The notes beneath the pieces were generated by a model. It saw nothing but the letters and a program-made list of their open reading frames with translations. It did not search any database and had not been told where the DNA came from. A stretch of DNA of 38,417 nucleotides from CAYZMH01 sp964479445 (GTDB taxonomy: Bacteria > Bacteroidota > Bacteroidia > Bacteroidales > GCA-2748055): NCBI GenBank assembly GCA_964479445.1, contig CAYZMH010000019.1, positions 1-38,417 on the forward strand, given 5' to 3'. Position numbers and translations under genes: made by a program. Each line of letters starts with the position of its first letter. Position 1 is the first letter of the stretch. Below are positions 1 through 8,741 of this stretch, piece by piece.

Positions 1-428
1 CGAATGGTCAATTTCCGGATATCCTTCTCAAATTCCCTCATGATCTCCTTTTCAGCCTCCTTGATGAATTTTTTTCGCTCCCGGTCTGAATCCATCTCAG
101 CCAGCTTGCGATCCAGCACCATCAGACGGTGATTGGCGATCTTGGCATACGGATAGGCACGTTTCACATTCCTGATCAGCCGGCGGTACCGTCGCTTCAT
201 CCACAGATACTGGTACCTGCTCGGATCATAGATGTTCACCTCCGGGATATGATACACCGGGAGGGTGTCATTACGATAAACCAGCCCGCGTTGCACTTTC
301 ATCCGCGTATCAATAGTATCGGTCTGACCGCTGGCATCGACCAGCAATGACCCGAATACAAGCAGCACAAGGATAAGTGGTATAACCACCCTGCCTCTAA
401 TACAGCGTTCTTTTATTTCCCATTTCAT
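1..428 (-). CDS. DUF4294 domain-containing protein (3' end outside window)
   Basis: The frame read from ATG at 426-428 stays open to the left edge, giving 142 residues of a longer protein. It starts with a basic segment and a hydrophobic stretch (about residues 13-31, ending near VDASGQ), which looks like a signal peptide. The mature part contains LPVYHIPEVNIYDPSRY and then a basic, Tyr- and Arg-rich stretch (KRRYRRLIRNVKRAYPYAK), followed by a charged helical region. This pattern is typical of the Bacteroidota-specific DUF4294 family, whose function is unknown. The start is fixed by an in-frame TAA just nine bases upstream of the ATG. It is divergent from the leucine-rich-repeat gene. About 80 C-terminal residues are expected beyond the edge, judging from usual family length. 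Confidence 0.8.
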   Translation of the reverse strand, partial: MKWEIKERCIRGRVVIPLILVLLVFGSLLVDASGQTDTIDTRMKVQRGLVYRNDTLPVYHIPEVNIYDPSRYQYLWMKRRYRRLIRNVKRAYPYAKIANHRLMVLDRKLAEMDSDRERKKFIKEAEKEIMREFEKDIRKLTI

Positions 429-784
429 AACACCTTATCTTGTTCTTCAGCCATTCTCACGTTTGCATATTCCCCGGGTCGATAACAGGTTGCCCTGTAT
501 CTGCCAACCGGCGGTTATCCCGTTGTTGTAATTGTATTCCAACACGCTTTTTTGTGGTAACCAGTGTATTTCCCCTCTTCTTATTCATTATTTAATCAAA
601 CCTTAAAATCCTTTTAACAACTATTCGTGTCCAAATGCGCATACTTGCATCATGTATTAAACGCAGGTCAAAAGAAAAAGTTATTCATTTTTTTAGCGAA
701 AAATGTATGATCAAAAGGACCACAGAGGAGTCCTGCGCTTTTTCATGCATGTTTCAGGGATTTCAAAGACATAAATCATAAACA
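429..784. other. Divergent intergenic region, 356 bp
   Basis: No gene is supported here. The stretch separates two divergent genes, so it must hold both promoters, but I see no full match to TAnnTTTG with a spaced TTG on either strand. One small hairpin is visible on the plus strand at about 717-735 (AGGAC / GTCCT arms) and is followed by a short T-run; it could be a leader hairpin of the downstream lipoprotein gene. It is too weak to name. Confidence 0.4.
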
Positions 785-1588
785 ATGGAAAAAAATTATT
801 CACGTTCCGCTATTCTGCTTCTTCTTTTTGTCGCCCTTTGTTTTAGCTCATGCAATAACAATGCCAGCAGTAAAATGCAGCCGGACAGCACTGTTATGGA
901 AGCAGAAAAGCCCGCGATCGACACATCCCGTGTACTGCCCAGGCTTGATCTCTATCGTGCAAAGCGATTCGAATCAGTCCATGCAGCGGTCAGCGGAAAC
1001 CCCGGCAAAGTCTATAAGCTGGTGCTGTGGGGAAAGAAACTGGGAGTGATTCCACCGGCTATCCGTCAATTAACCTACCTGCATTCGCTGGATGTATCCC
1101 ATAACGAACTGAAAGAACTCCCGGAAGAACTTGCGGAACTCCACTACCTGCAGGGCTTTTATGCGGTAGGGAACCAGCTTACTGAATTTCCCCGGCAGAT
1201 CATCCTCCTGCCGGTATTGGACCGGATTGATCTCTCGGAGAATCAGATCCAGGAGATACCCGGGGAAATCGTCAGGATGCAGCAGGTAAAGAAATTGAAC
1301 CTCTACGACAACTCGTTGTCGGAACTCCCTCCACAGGTTTATCAATTGAAAAACCTGGAGATCCTTACCCTGGGGAAAAATGACCTGGCCGGTGTAACTC
1401 CGGAAATCGCTAACCTGAAGAAGATCAGGAAGCTGGATCTTTCAGAAAACCATTTAAAGGAGATCCCGTGGGAGGTGGCCAACCTGCAGGGGACCCTTAC
1501 CGACCTGGAGATCCAGGGGAATGAGATACCCCGTGAAGAGATTGAGAAGCTGATCGAAAAGATGCCTTCGACCAACATCCGCTTCTAA
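785..1588 (+). CDS. Leucine-rich-repeat lipoprotein
   Basis: This 267-residue protein begins with a lipoprotein signal (hydrophobic residues 9-20, then FSSC with the lipidated Cys at position 23). After a short linker (about 24-75), residues 95-255 form roughly seven leucine-rich repeats of 22-24 residues, with units such as LHSLDVSHNELKELPEEL and IRKLDLSENHLKEIPWEV. This is the short LRR type also found in Bacteroidota surface proteins. LRR domains bind proteins or peptides, so a recognition role at an outer or inner membrane surface is plausible, but no partner can be read from the context. No catalytic domain is present. The start is the first ATG before the signal peptide; no Shine-Dalgarno site is visible, as is common in this phylum. 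Confidence 0.85.
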   Translation: MEKNYSRSAILLLLFVALCFSSCNNNASSKMQPDSTVMEAEKPAIDTSRVLPRLDLYRAKRFESVHAAVSGNPGKVYKLVLWGKKLGVIPPAIRQLTYLHSLDVSHNELKELPEELAELHYLQGFYAVGNQLTEFPRQIILLPVLDRIDLSENQIQEIPGEIVRMQQVKKLNLYDNSLSELPPQVYQLKNLEILTLGKNDLAGVTPEIANLKKIRKLDLSENHLKEIPWEVANLQGTLTDLEIQGNEIPREEIEKLIEKMPSTNIRF

Positions 1589-1666
1589 ACCGGTTATTCC
1601 GGCATATTCCGCACACAGGCCCCGGGGCGCCTGTAACTGCCGGGGTCGGATCCCGGAAACCAGCGT

Positions 1667-2317
1667 CTATTCCATCATGTTCAGCATAGCCTGCACGGCT
1701 GCTTCGGCTCCCTCGCCGATCTGGTCGATGGTGGAATCCAGCATGTAGCAGGGTGTGGTCACCAGACGATGCTTTTCATCTATTACCACCTCCCCGTGGG
1801 TGGTCTTCACATGCTCTGCACCCATCTCTTCCAATCCGGCGATGGTGCTTTCATCACTGCCAATGGTGAGCCTGATGTTTCCGAATATTTTGCCCAGGAT
1901 CACAGGGGAGATGCAGAGGGCACCAATGGGTTTTCCCATTTCAACGGTCTTCTTCAATATCTCTTCCAGTTCCGGTAGGACCGATCCGCCGGTTCCTTCG
2001 AAGGCCCAGCCCGACAGATTCTTGGCTGCACCAAATCCGCCCGGCATCAGGAGTCCGTCGAATGCGGCAGGATCCAGCTTATCCAGGGGCTTGATGGCAC
2101 CCCGGGCAATCCGTGCCGATTCCACCAGTACATTCCGGGATTCCTCTGTCGTCTCTCCGGTCAGGTGGTTGATTACATGCTTCTGCGGGATATCGGGAGC
2201 AAAGATCTCATACTGTGCTCCATGGCGGGAAATGGCATAAAGGCTCAGCGTGGTTTCCGCGACCTCTGATCCGTCAAAAACCCCGCAACCGGATAGGATA
2301 ACTGCAATTTTTTTCAT
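1667..2317 (-). CDS. elbB: Isoprenoid biosynthesis glyoxalase ElbB (DJ-1/PfpI family)
   Basis: The 216-residue product matches the ElbB family in length and motifs. It starts MKKIAVILSGCGVFDGSEV, has the GLLMPGGFGAAKNLS turn, and carries the nucleophile-elbow Cys in GALCISPVI, all diagnostic of this DJ-1/PfpI subgroup. ElbB from E. coli is described as a glyoxalase-like enzyme linked to isoprenoid production; its physiological role is poorly settled. The protein is cytosolic, with no signal peptide. It is divergent from thpR, 76 bp away, and ends with TAG, which shows that TAG is a normal stop in this genome. Confidence 0.92.
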   Translation of the reverse strand: MKKIAVILSGCGVFDGSEVAETTLSLYAISRHGAQYEIFAPDIPQKHVINHLTGETTEESRNVLVESARIARGAIKPLDKLDPAAFDGLLMPGGFGAAKNLSGWAFEGTGGSVLPELEEILKKTVEMGKPIGALCISPVILGKIFGNIRLTIGSDESTIAGLEEMGAEHVKTTHGEVVIDEKHRLVTTPCYMLDSTIDQIGEGAEAAVQAMLNMME

Positions 2318-2393
2318 ACTATTATATTTATAAGGTTTTTACAAAGTACGGTTCGCCATCCGGCGACCCGGAACACAATTTACGGGTTTTTAC

Positions 2394-2972
2394 ATGGAAA
2401 GTAAAGAGGATTCGATCCGAACTTTCATCGCTATTCCGGCCCCGCTTTCCGGTCAGCTGCAGGCAGCCAGGGATCAGCTTAAACAACGTATCTTTACGGG
2501 GAGGGTCCGCTGGATCAGCGAACCACAACTTCACTTTACCCTGCTGTTCATCGGGGAAACGCCGGTTGCATTGTTGAAACCTGTTGCTTCCGCCCTCCGG
2601 GAAGCACTCGGGGAGGTTTCCGCAGCGACCCTGACCTACAAGGGGATCGGGGTCTTTGGTCCGCCCCACGCCCCCAGGGTGCTCTGGGCCGGTATTGCCG
2701 AAAAGGAGATCCTTCACGATATCCAGCAGCGGGTGACCGGTGCACTGGATCCTATTCTGGCATTGCCGGGGAGCAATCACTTCAAACCCCACCTCACCCT
2801 GGCCCGGATCAAATCCCTGCCGGAGAATGTGCGCATGAAAGAGGTGATTGCCCCCTACTACGAAAATGAGTTGGGAGAGATGGTTTTAGACCGGGTACGC
2901 CTCTACCGGAGTGAATTGCATCCTCAGGGTGCCCGTTACACGGTTTTGGAGGAGATTTTCCTGGGATGGTGA
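2394..2972 (+). CDS. thpR: RNA 2',3'-cyclic phosphodiesterase (2'-5' RNA ligase family)
   Basis: This 192-residue protein has the two HxTx motifs of the 2H phosphoesterase superfamily: HFTL at residues 47-50 and HLTL at residues 133-136, each on a typical LHFTLLFIG or PHLTLARI strand. Members hydrolyse 2',3'-cyclic phosphate RNA ends and can ligate 2'-5' linkages in vitro. The length is normal (about 180-195). The ATG at 2394 sits just before the conserved RTFIAI strand, so the start is well placed. The gene converges on the biotin carrier gene, leaving only five bases between the two stops, so no separate terminator fits there. Confidence 0.92.
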   Translation: MESKEDSIRTFIAIPAPLSGQLQAARDQLKQRIFTGRVRWISEPQLHFTLLFIGETPVALLKPVASALREALGEVSAATLTYKGIGVFGPPHAPRVLWAGIAEKEILHDIQQRVTGALDPILALPGSNHFKPHLTLARIKSLPENVRMKEVIAPYYENELGEMVLDRVRLYRSELHPQGARYTVLEEIFLGW

Positions 2973-2977
2973 ACCGG

Positions 2978-3517
2978 TCACTGCTGCTCGATCTCGATCA
3001 GCAGGTCATCTTTCATGACCGAGTCATTTTTCTTAATGGCGATATTCTTGATGGTGCCGGTTACATGACTGGAGATCTCATTCTGCATCTTCATGGCTTC
3101 CAGGATCAGCAAGGGTTCCCCTGTCTTTACTTCAGCTCCTTCCTCCAGGAGAAGATCCACGATCTTACCGGGCATGGGGGCTGCAATAGCTACTGTCGAA
3201 GAGGCTTCGGCATGCTTCTCGAGGTACTTTTTTCGCTTCAGGGAGAAAGGGGTCTCCACGGTGAAGGTGTGCCATACGCCGTTGACCATCACCGTGTATT
3301 TATTCTGACTCTTCTCGATCACATCCAGCATGTATTTCTTGTTCTTCCAGACGATATAGTTGAACCCGTCAGGATCTTCATACAGCTTGATCTTAACCTT
3401 TTTGCCCTGGTACCTGATCACTTTTTCCAGGGGATTGGTAAACTCAAATTTCCGCTTCCCCGTGCCCAGGGCGATCAGTTTGTTCTTTCGTTTGGAAGAT
3501 GCTTTTTTCTCTGCCAT
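2978..3517 (-). CDS. Biotin/lipoyl carrier protein of acyl-CoA carboxylase
   Basis: The 179-residue protein carries the biotin attachment motif EAMKM with the acceptor lysine at residue 143, inside a C-terminal biotinyl domain (about 105-178, starting near VAIAAPMPGKIVDLL). The N-terminal 100 residues (FEFTNPLEKVIRYQGKKVKI, NKYTVMVNGVWHTFTVET) resemble the bridging region that precedes the biotin domain in propionyl/methylcrotonyl-type carboxylase alpha chains, here as a separate subunit. It accepts CO2 from the biotin carboxylase and passes it to the carboxyltransferase. It is the last gene of a three-gene operon, 12 bp after the biotin carboxylase stop. Confidence 0.9.
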   Translation of the reverse strand: MAEKKASSKRKNKLIALGTGKRKFEFTNPLEKVIRYQGKKVKIKLYEDPDGFNYIVWKNKKYMLDVIEKSQNKYTVMVNGVWHTFTVETPFSLKRKKYLEKHAEASSTVAIAAPMPGKIVDLLLEEGAEVKTGEPLLILEAMKMQNEISSHVTGTIKNIAIKKNDSVMKDDLLIEIEQQ

Positions 3518-3529
3518 AGGTGGTGAGTT

Positions 3530-5032
3530 TTAGCGTAAGCGCTTGTTCAGCAACCAGGGTGTGATATTCTTACTCTTGTCAATATCCAGTGGTTTCTCTT
3601 CGGCCTCTTTGACTTCACGGGCATAGTCATACACCGCGAAAAATGCAGCCAGCAATTCTTCATCGGGTTCATGGTGATAGTGGATCTTCAGCTCCTTACT
3701 CAGGAAAGCGGTATTGAAGTTCCCTTTCCGGAAATTCTTGTTCTGCAGGACCGCCCTGCAAAAGGCCAGGGTGGTCTTGGTTCCTTTGATCCAGAATTTA
3801 CGGATGGCATTGCTGGCCTGCAGCAGGGCCTTGTCCCGCGTCTCATCATACACAATTAGCTTGGCGATCATGGAATCGAAGTAGGGGGTGATCACCGAGC
3901 CGTTCCGCACTCCCGTATCCACCCTGATGTGCTCGTTTTCAGGCCAGGAGATCTTCTCAATGGTTCCCAGGCTGGGGGAGAAGCCCGATTGTACATCCTC
4001 GGCATTGATTCGGAATTCAATGGCGCTTCCTTTGAGCTGTATGTCCTCCTGGCGCAGGGACAGTTTCTCTCCGCGGGCGATCCGGATCATCTGCTCGATC
4101 AGATCGGTTCCGGTAACCATCTCGGTCACGGGGTGCTCCACCTGGATCCGTGTATTCATCTCCATGAAGTAGAAATTCCGGTTGCTGTCAAGCAGAAACT
4201 CTACCGTACCGGCCGAATAATATCCCACCCCCCTGGCTATGTTGATGGCTGCCTCTCCCATCTCCCGGCGAAGATTCTCGTCCAGGATGGGTGAGGGGGC
4301 TTCCTCGATGAGCTTCTGGTGCTTTCGCTGGATGGAACAGTCGCGCTCGCCCAGGTGGATCACGTTGCCATGCTGGTCGGCCAGGATCTGAAACTCAATA
4401 TGACGCGGTTCGTGCACGTATTTCTCCAGGAACACATCGGGATCATTGAATGCTTTGCCGGCCTCGTTGGAAGCCAGGGAGAACATGCGTTCCATGTCCC
4501 TGTCACGCTCCACCACCCGCATACCGCGGCCTCCCCCTCCGGATGCTGCTTTCAGGATCACCGGGTAGCCGATGATCCCTGCCATCTTCGTGGCATAGCG
4601 GGCATTGAGCAGGTTGCCTTTGCTGCCCCGCAAGAGCGGGACATTGTTTTTGCGGGCGATCGCCTTGGCGATGGTCTTGTTACCCATATTATGGATCACA
4701 TCGGCGGGCGGACCTATAAAGATGATCTTCTCCTCCTCGCACCGGCGCGCAAAGTGGGGATTCTCGGCCAAAAAACCGTACCCGGGATGGATGGCATCGA
4801 TCTTGTTCTCCCGGGCAGCATGGATGATCCGTTCGATATCCAGGAATTCCGGGGTATCGCTCAGGCACTCGGTGAAATCGATGATATGATCCGCTTCGTC
4901 CAGGTACCAGGCATTGGGCTATTTGCCGGTCTTGATCACCCAGGTACTGATTTCCATCTTCCGGGCCGTGCGGATGATCCGGCGCGCAATCTCTCCCCGG
5001 TTGGCGATAAGTATGCTCGAAATGTTCATCAT
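3530..5032 (-). pseudogene. accC: Biotin carboxylase subunit interrupted by an in-frame TAG
   Basis: Read from ATG at 5030-5032, the frame encodes NISSILIANRGEIARRIIRT, the expected N-terminus of biotin carboxylase, and then meets TAG at 4919-4921 (codon 38). The same frame continues with EADHIIDF, AIHPGYGFLAENPHFARR, the glycine-rich ATP-grasp loop (SGGGGRGMRVV) and HIEFQILAD, and ends near the usual family length (500 codons). There is no frameshift, only the stop. The enzyme should carboxylate biotin using ATP and bicarbonate. If the stop is real, translation could only resume from an internal start, for example TTG at 4771, losing most of the N-terminal domain. It lies 6 bp after the carboxyltransferase gene. 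A sequencing error, a recent inactivating mutation and readthrough are all possible; I cannot choose between them from sequence. Confidence 0.8.
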
Positions 5033-5038
5033 GATCGT

Positions 5039-6598
5039 TTAGAGAGGAATATTACCGTGTTTGCGGCTTGGGTTGTTGACAAATTTATTCTCCAGTGCCT
5101 CGAAGGCAGCGATGAGTTTGTTCCGGGTAACCGCAGGATCGATCACCTCATCGATGAACCCTTTCTCGTCGGCAACATAGGGATTGGCGATCTCGCTGCG
5201 GTATTTCTGGGCCAGCTCTTTGCGCATGGTCGGCGCATCTTCCGATTCAGCCAGCTCCTTCCGGTAGAGGATGGCTACGGCGCCTTCCGGACCCATAACG
5301 GCTATCTCGGCGGTAGGCCAGGCAAAATTGAAGTCTCCTCCCAGGTTTTTGCTGTTCATCACACAGTATGCTCCACCGTAAGATTTGCGGAGGATGACGG
5401 TAATCTTGGGCACCGTGGCATCGGAGTAGGCATAAAGCAATTTGGCCCCGTGCCGGATGATCCCGTTGTGCTCCTGGTCGAGCCCGGGGAGGAATCCGGG
5501 TACATCCTCGAGGGTGAGCAGCGGGATGTTGAATGAATCGCAGAAGCGAATGAAGCGGGCTGCTTTATTGGAGGAGTTGATATCCAGGGTGCCGGCCAGC
5601 ACCTTGGGCTGATTGGCGATGATGCCGATCACCTTGCCGTCCAGCCTTGCAAGTCCGATCACCATGTTCTGTGCATACTCTTCACTGATCTCGAAAAACG
5701 AGCGCTTGTCCACCATCAGCTTGATGACATCCTTTACATCATAGGGCTTGTTGGGATCATCGGGAACAATGTCACGAAGCCGCGTCTCGAACTCCCGGGT
5801 TTCCCCTTCACCCGTGACCGTCTCCGGGGAATTCTCCAGGTTATTGGCCGGGAGGTAGGTGATCATTTTGCGGACCCCCATCAGGGTGTTCTCCTCATCC
5901 TCGAAAACCATGTGGGCCACCCCGCTTTTTTTGGCATGCACCTCCGCACCGCCCAGGTCGTCGAAGGTCACCTCCTCGTTGAGCACCTCCTTGACCACGT
6001 TGGGACCGGTAACGAACATGTAACTGGTTTTGTTGGTCATGAATACAAAATCGGTAATGGAAGGCGAATAGACGGCTCCGCCTGCAGCCGGACCCAAAAT
6101 TACCGAGATCTGGGGGATAACGCCCGAGGCCTGCACATTCCGGTGAAAAATCGAAGCATAACCGGCCAGGCTGGCGACTCCCTCCTGGATGCGGGCACCC
6201 CCCGAGTCGATCAACCCGATGATAGGGGCCCCCATCTTGAGGGCCATATCCTGGATCTTCGCGATCTTCGCCGCATGAACTGATCCGAGCGATCCCCCCA
6301 TCACATTGAAATCCTGTGCATAGGTAAAAGCCAGCCTTCCATGGATTTTGCCATACCCGATAATCACCCCGTCACCATAGGAATGTTTCACCTTGCCAAA
6401 CCCGCTGTCAGACCGCGCCGGGGTGACATAAGCATCTACCTCCTCAAAGGTGTCTTCATCGAACAGGATATCGATTCTCTCACGGGCGGTAAGTTTTCCC
6501 TTGGCATGCTGCTTCTGCTGCGAAGCCGGATCATATTGCTTTTCAAAAATCTTCTGACGCTCAAGGAACCTGGAGTAGTTTTTTCCGTGTATATCCAT
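5039..6598 (-). CDS. Acyl-CoA (propionyl-CoA type) carboxylase carboxyltransferase subunit
   Basis: This 519-residue protein has the full crotonase-fold carboxyltransferase architecture of PccB/MmdA proteins. The N-half holds KLTARERID, DSGGARIQEG and the oxyanion-hole loop GPAAGGAVYSPSITDFVF; the C-half holds DVPGFLPG, GIIRHGAKLLYAY and SYGGAYCVM. It transfers CO2 from carboxybiotin to an acyl-CoA, most likely propionyl-CoA giving methylmalonyl-CoA, although the substrate cannot be proven from motifs alone. It is the first gene of the operon carboxyltransferase - biotin carboxylase - biotin carrier. The start ATG is preceded by a plausible promoter element at 6675-6682. A decarboxylase role would need membrane subunits that are not present here. 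Confidence 0.93.
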   Translation of the reverse strand: MDIHGKNYSRFLERQKIFEKQYDPASQQKQHAKGKLTARERIDILFDEDTFEEVDAYVTPARSDSGFGKVKHSYGDGVIIGYGKIHGRLAFTYAQDFNVMGGSLGSVHAAKIAKIQDMALKMGAPIIGLIDSGGARIQEGVASLAGYASIFHRNVQASGVIPQISVILGPAAGGAVYSPSITDFVFMTNKTSYMFVTGPNVVKEVLNEEVTFDDLGGAEVHAKKSGVAHMVFEDEENTLMGVRKMITYLPANNLENSPETVTGEGETREFETRLRDIVPDDPNKPYDVKDVIKLMVDKRSFFEISEEYAQNMVIGLARLDGKVIGIIANQPKVLAGTLDINSSNKAARFIRFCDSFNIPLLTLEDVPGFLPGLDQEHNGIIRHGAKLLYAYSDATVPKITVILRKSYGGAYCVMNSKNLGGDFNFAWPTAEIAVMGPEGAVAILYRKELAESEDAPTMRKELAQKYRSEIANPYVADEKGFIDEVIDPAVTRNKLIAAFEALENKFVNNPSRKHGNIPL

Positions 6599-6674
6599 AG
6601 CAATAGTTGTCGTTCATAAAATAGACTACCGGCGGGCGGAATTGTTTCCAACCCTCCGATCATCCATCAGCATG

Positions 6675-6682
6675 CAAAACTA
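6675..6682 (-). promoter_or_regulatory. Candidate -7 promoter element of the carboxylase operon
   Basis: On the minus strand the sequence TAGTTTTG fits the Bacteroidota -7 consensus TAnnTTTG exactly. It lies about 77 bases upstream of the carboxyltransferase ATG in an AT-rich gap. No clear TTTG is seen 19-21 bases further upstream, so the assignment rests on the -7 box alone. Confidence 0.4.
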
Positions 6683-6814
6683 TAAATAAATTCCAATTTT
6701 CGAATTATGATAGTTAAATTGTCATTTAAAAGAACGTAAAATATAGTCTGTCAATTAAATATGACATAATTATTATCGACCGTGAATCGGTACCGGGTGT
6801 ACCCGGAACGTCCT

Positions 6815-8530
6815 CTAGCGGGGAAAGAGCCGTTTTCGGTCCCGTTCCGCCGCCTGCCGGTACCAGTTGGCCGGACTGAAACGCCAGTTGGTGAAGGTAT
6901 CGGGGGTATAGGGATCATGTTCCCCGAGCCACCCTTTCAGCAGGTGCCTCATGTCGTGGTCGGATGCATAGGCAACGCGGTTTACAAGCTCCTCCCGGGG
7001 GATCCCGGAACCCGCGGTCAGGTGTCCGCCTCCCCCGTTCCCGCGGTAGGAATTGACGGCAACCCGGAGGGTGTCGGTGGGTACAAATGGGATCCCGTTG
7101 CTGTGACGCAGGATCTCCACGCGCTCCCCGGGAGGCCGGTCGAGGCGGATCACATACTCCAGTCCGGCTGCCGACGAGAAGTTGTAGTAGGGGTTGCGCA
7201 ACCGCCCCGGCTGACCGGATTCAAACAGGAGCAGGGGATCGGCCGGATCATCCATCGGGTGGAACCACTGTGCCACGGCGTGTTCCAGGAAACCGTCCAC
7301 CTCCTCTCCTGTAAGTTTCATGGCATACAGCATATTCTCATACCGGTATAGTTTAAAAAGATCGGCCACCCGCAGGGGTCCGGCTTCCAGGGTGGTGTTG
7401 AATGCCAGGGGTGCTGTCAGGGATACCTGCGCTTCGGCATACTCCATCTGTACCCTGTGGATCAGGGAGACAAAGGAGGACGGACCGAACAGTCCGTCCC
7501 GGCTGTGCATGGGGGCGGTCAGCACAGCCACCGTATCTGCCAGGTAGCGCTCTACCTCCCTGCGGTCGGAGGCGAATTGCGCCAGGAACCCGGGGGAGGA
7601 GGCCACGGTATCCATGGGAATTATCCGGGCCCGCAGCGCAGGTTCGGCGCGGTTACCCGAAAAGTCTGCCAGTACTTCACCGGTGTAGCGTGCATGACTC
7701 CCCGGATCCACCACCAGTACGGTGTCTCCCTCGCGGTTGATAACCCGTTCGCGGTATACCCGGTGGTCATGACCGGCAAAGATGATGTCGAATCCGGGTA
7801 CCTCCTCCGCTACCAGCATGGTGGCGTTTTCATTCCGGGGTGTGTCGCGGTCGGAACCACCATAGGTGTGATCAATGCCGGCATGGAATAGTCCGACCAG
7901 CAGATCGGGATCCTCCTCGCGCAGGATGACGGGCACCCATTTGCGGGCGGTGACCACCATGTCCTCGAACACCATGCCGGGCCAGAGGTTTTTGGGCAGC
8001 CAGTTGGGAATGCCGGGTGTTATCAGTCCGAGCACCGCAATTTTACGCCCGCCGGCCTGCAAAACGGCGTAGGGCTCGAAATACGGTTCCCCGGTTTGCT
8101 CATTCACCGCGTTGGCCGCAAGCCAGGGAAAATTCAACTCCCCGGTTAGTTTGTCGTATACGGCCGGACCCGCTTCGATGTCGTGGTTGCCCACCGTGGC
8201 CGCGTCGTATTGCATGGTGTTCATCACCCGTGCAACCAGGTGTGGGGTGTCGGTCCGCTGCGTGTTGAAGTAATAGACCGAGGGCTGCCCCTGCAGGAAA
8301 TCCCCGTTATCCAGCAGGAGAAAGGCGGTATCCCCGGCTGGGCGCTGGTGGCTGACCCAGGTTTGAACATGCGCCAGGGAGTGGCCGGTTGAATCGCCGG
8401 TGATCATGTTTTCCGGGAAGATCATTCCGTGCACATCGGTGGTCACGGCCAGCTTTACGTAATCGGGTTGCCGGGTGGTACAGCCGGTAATGACCAGGAT
8501 AAGTGCAAGAGCAGGGAATAGCTTCTTCAT
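6815..8530 (-). CDS. Bifunctional metallophosphatase/5'-nucleotidase lipoprotein
   Basis: The 571-residue product has a lipoprotein signal (ITGC, Cys17) and then the metallophosphatase core: TDVHG (Asp32, His34), DNGD (Asp77), GNHD (114-117), an FHAGIDH segment and AGHDH. The C-terminal half carries the 5'-nucleotidase domain, including VNSYRGNGGGGHLT, which corresponds to the substrate-binding NGG motif of the UshA/CpdB family. Such enzymes remove phosphate from nucleotides or from 2',3'-cyclic nucleotides outside the cytoplasm and feed nucleoside salvage. The signal places it on a membrane facing the periplasm or surface. It appears monocistronic. The exact substrate (5'-mononucleotide or 2',3'-cyclic nucleotide) is not decided by these motifs. 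Confidence 0.88.
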   Translation of the reverse strand: MKKLFPALALILVITGCTTRQPDYVKLAVTTDVHGMIFPENMITGDSTGHSLAHVQTWVSHQRPAGDTAFLLLDNGDFLQGQPSVYYFNTQRTDTPHLVARVMNTMQYDAATVGNHDIEAGPAVYDKLTGELNFPWLAANAVNEQTGEPYFEPYAVLQAGGRKIAVLGLITPGIPNWLPKNLWPGMVFEDMVVTARKWVPVILREEDPDLLVGLFHAGIDHTYGGSDRDTPRNENATMLVAEEVPGFDIIFAGHDHRVYRERVINREGDTVLVVDPGSHARYTGEVLADFSGNRAEPALRARIIPMDTVASSPGFLAQFASDRREVERYLADTVAVLTAPMHSRDGLFGPSSFVSLIHRVQMEYAEAQVSLTAPLAFNTTLEAGPLRVADLFKLYRYENMLYAMKLTGEEVDGFLEHAVAQWFHPMDDPADPLLLFESGQPGRLRNPYYNFSSAAGLEYVIRLDRPPGERVEILRHSNGIPFVPTDTLRVAVNSYRGNGGGGHLTAGSGIPREELVNRVAYASDHDMRHLLKGWLGEHDPYTPDTFTNWRFSPANWYRQAAERDRKRLFPR

Positions 8531-8606
8531 GGTCCGATGGGTTGGTTTTTTTTTACAACATTCAACCCGGACTAAAGTTCGGTATTTTTTTGCAACCTTC
8601 TCCGGC

Positions 8607-8741
8607 TTGACCTGCTCCGTTCACCGGAGTTGACCGGTCGTGATCCTCGCCCTGACCTGTTGTGTTCCCCGGAGTTGACCGGTTGTATCTCACGCCTTGA
8701 CCTGTTCTGTTCTTCGCAGTTGTCCTGATCTGTTCCCCGGT
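8607..8741. repeat. Three 45-bp degenerate tandem repeats
   Basis: Units begin at 8607, 8652 and 8697, exactly 45 bases apart. Units 1 and 2 share most positions, including TTGACCTG or CTGACCTG at the start and CGGAGTTGACCGGT in the middle. Unit 3 keeps the first 26 bases and then diverges. The TTGACC core also recurs inside units 1 and 2. The period is a multiple of three and one minus-strand frame is open across the array, encoding a 15-residue Arg/Ser-rich repeat, but that frame has only a TTG start and no ribosome site. Confidence 0.8.

Noticed and set aside
4919..4921. TAG as a recoded amino acid (pyrrolysine or code change)
   Set aside because: TAG is used as the normal stop of elbB, pcm and the Trx-Grx gene in the same window, and no pyrrolysine genes are present here.
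4772..5536. Long plus-strand frame (4319-5536) over the carboxylase genes
   Set aside because: It is a shadow of the well-conserved minus-strand biotin carboxylase and carboxyltransferase genes and encodes no recognisable protein.
6795..6810. Identical 16-mer GGGTGTACCCGGAACG at 6795 and 22733
   Set aside because: With 38 kb and both strands, a shared 16-mer is expected a few tenths of a time by chance, more with this CCGG-rich composition; not significant.
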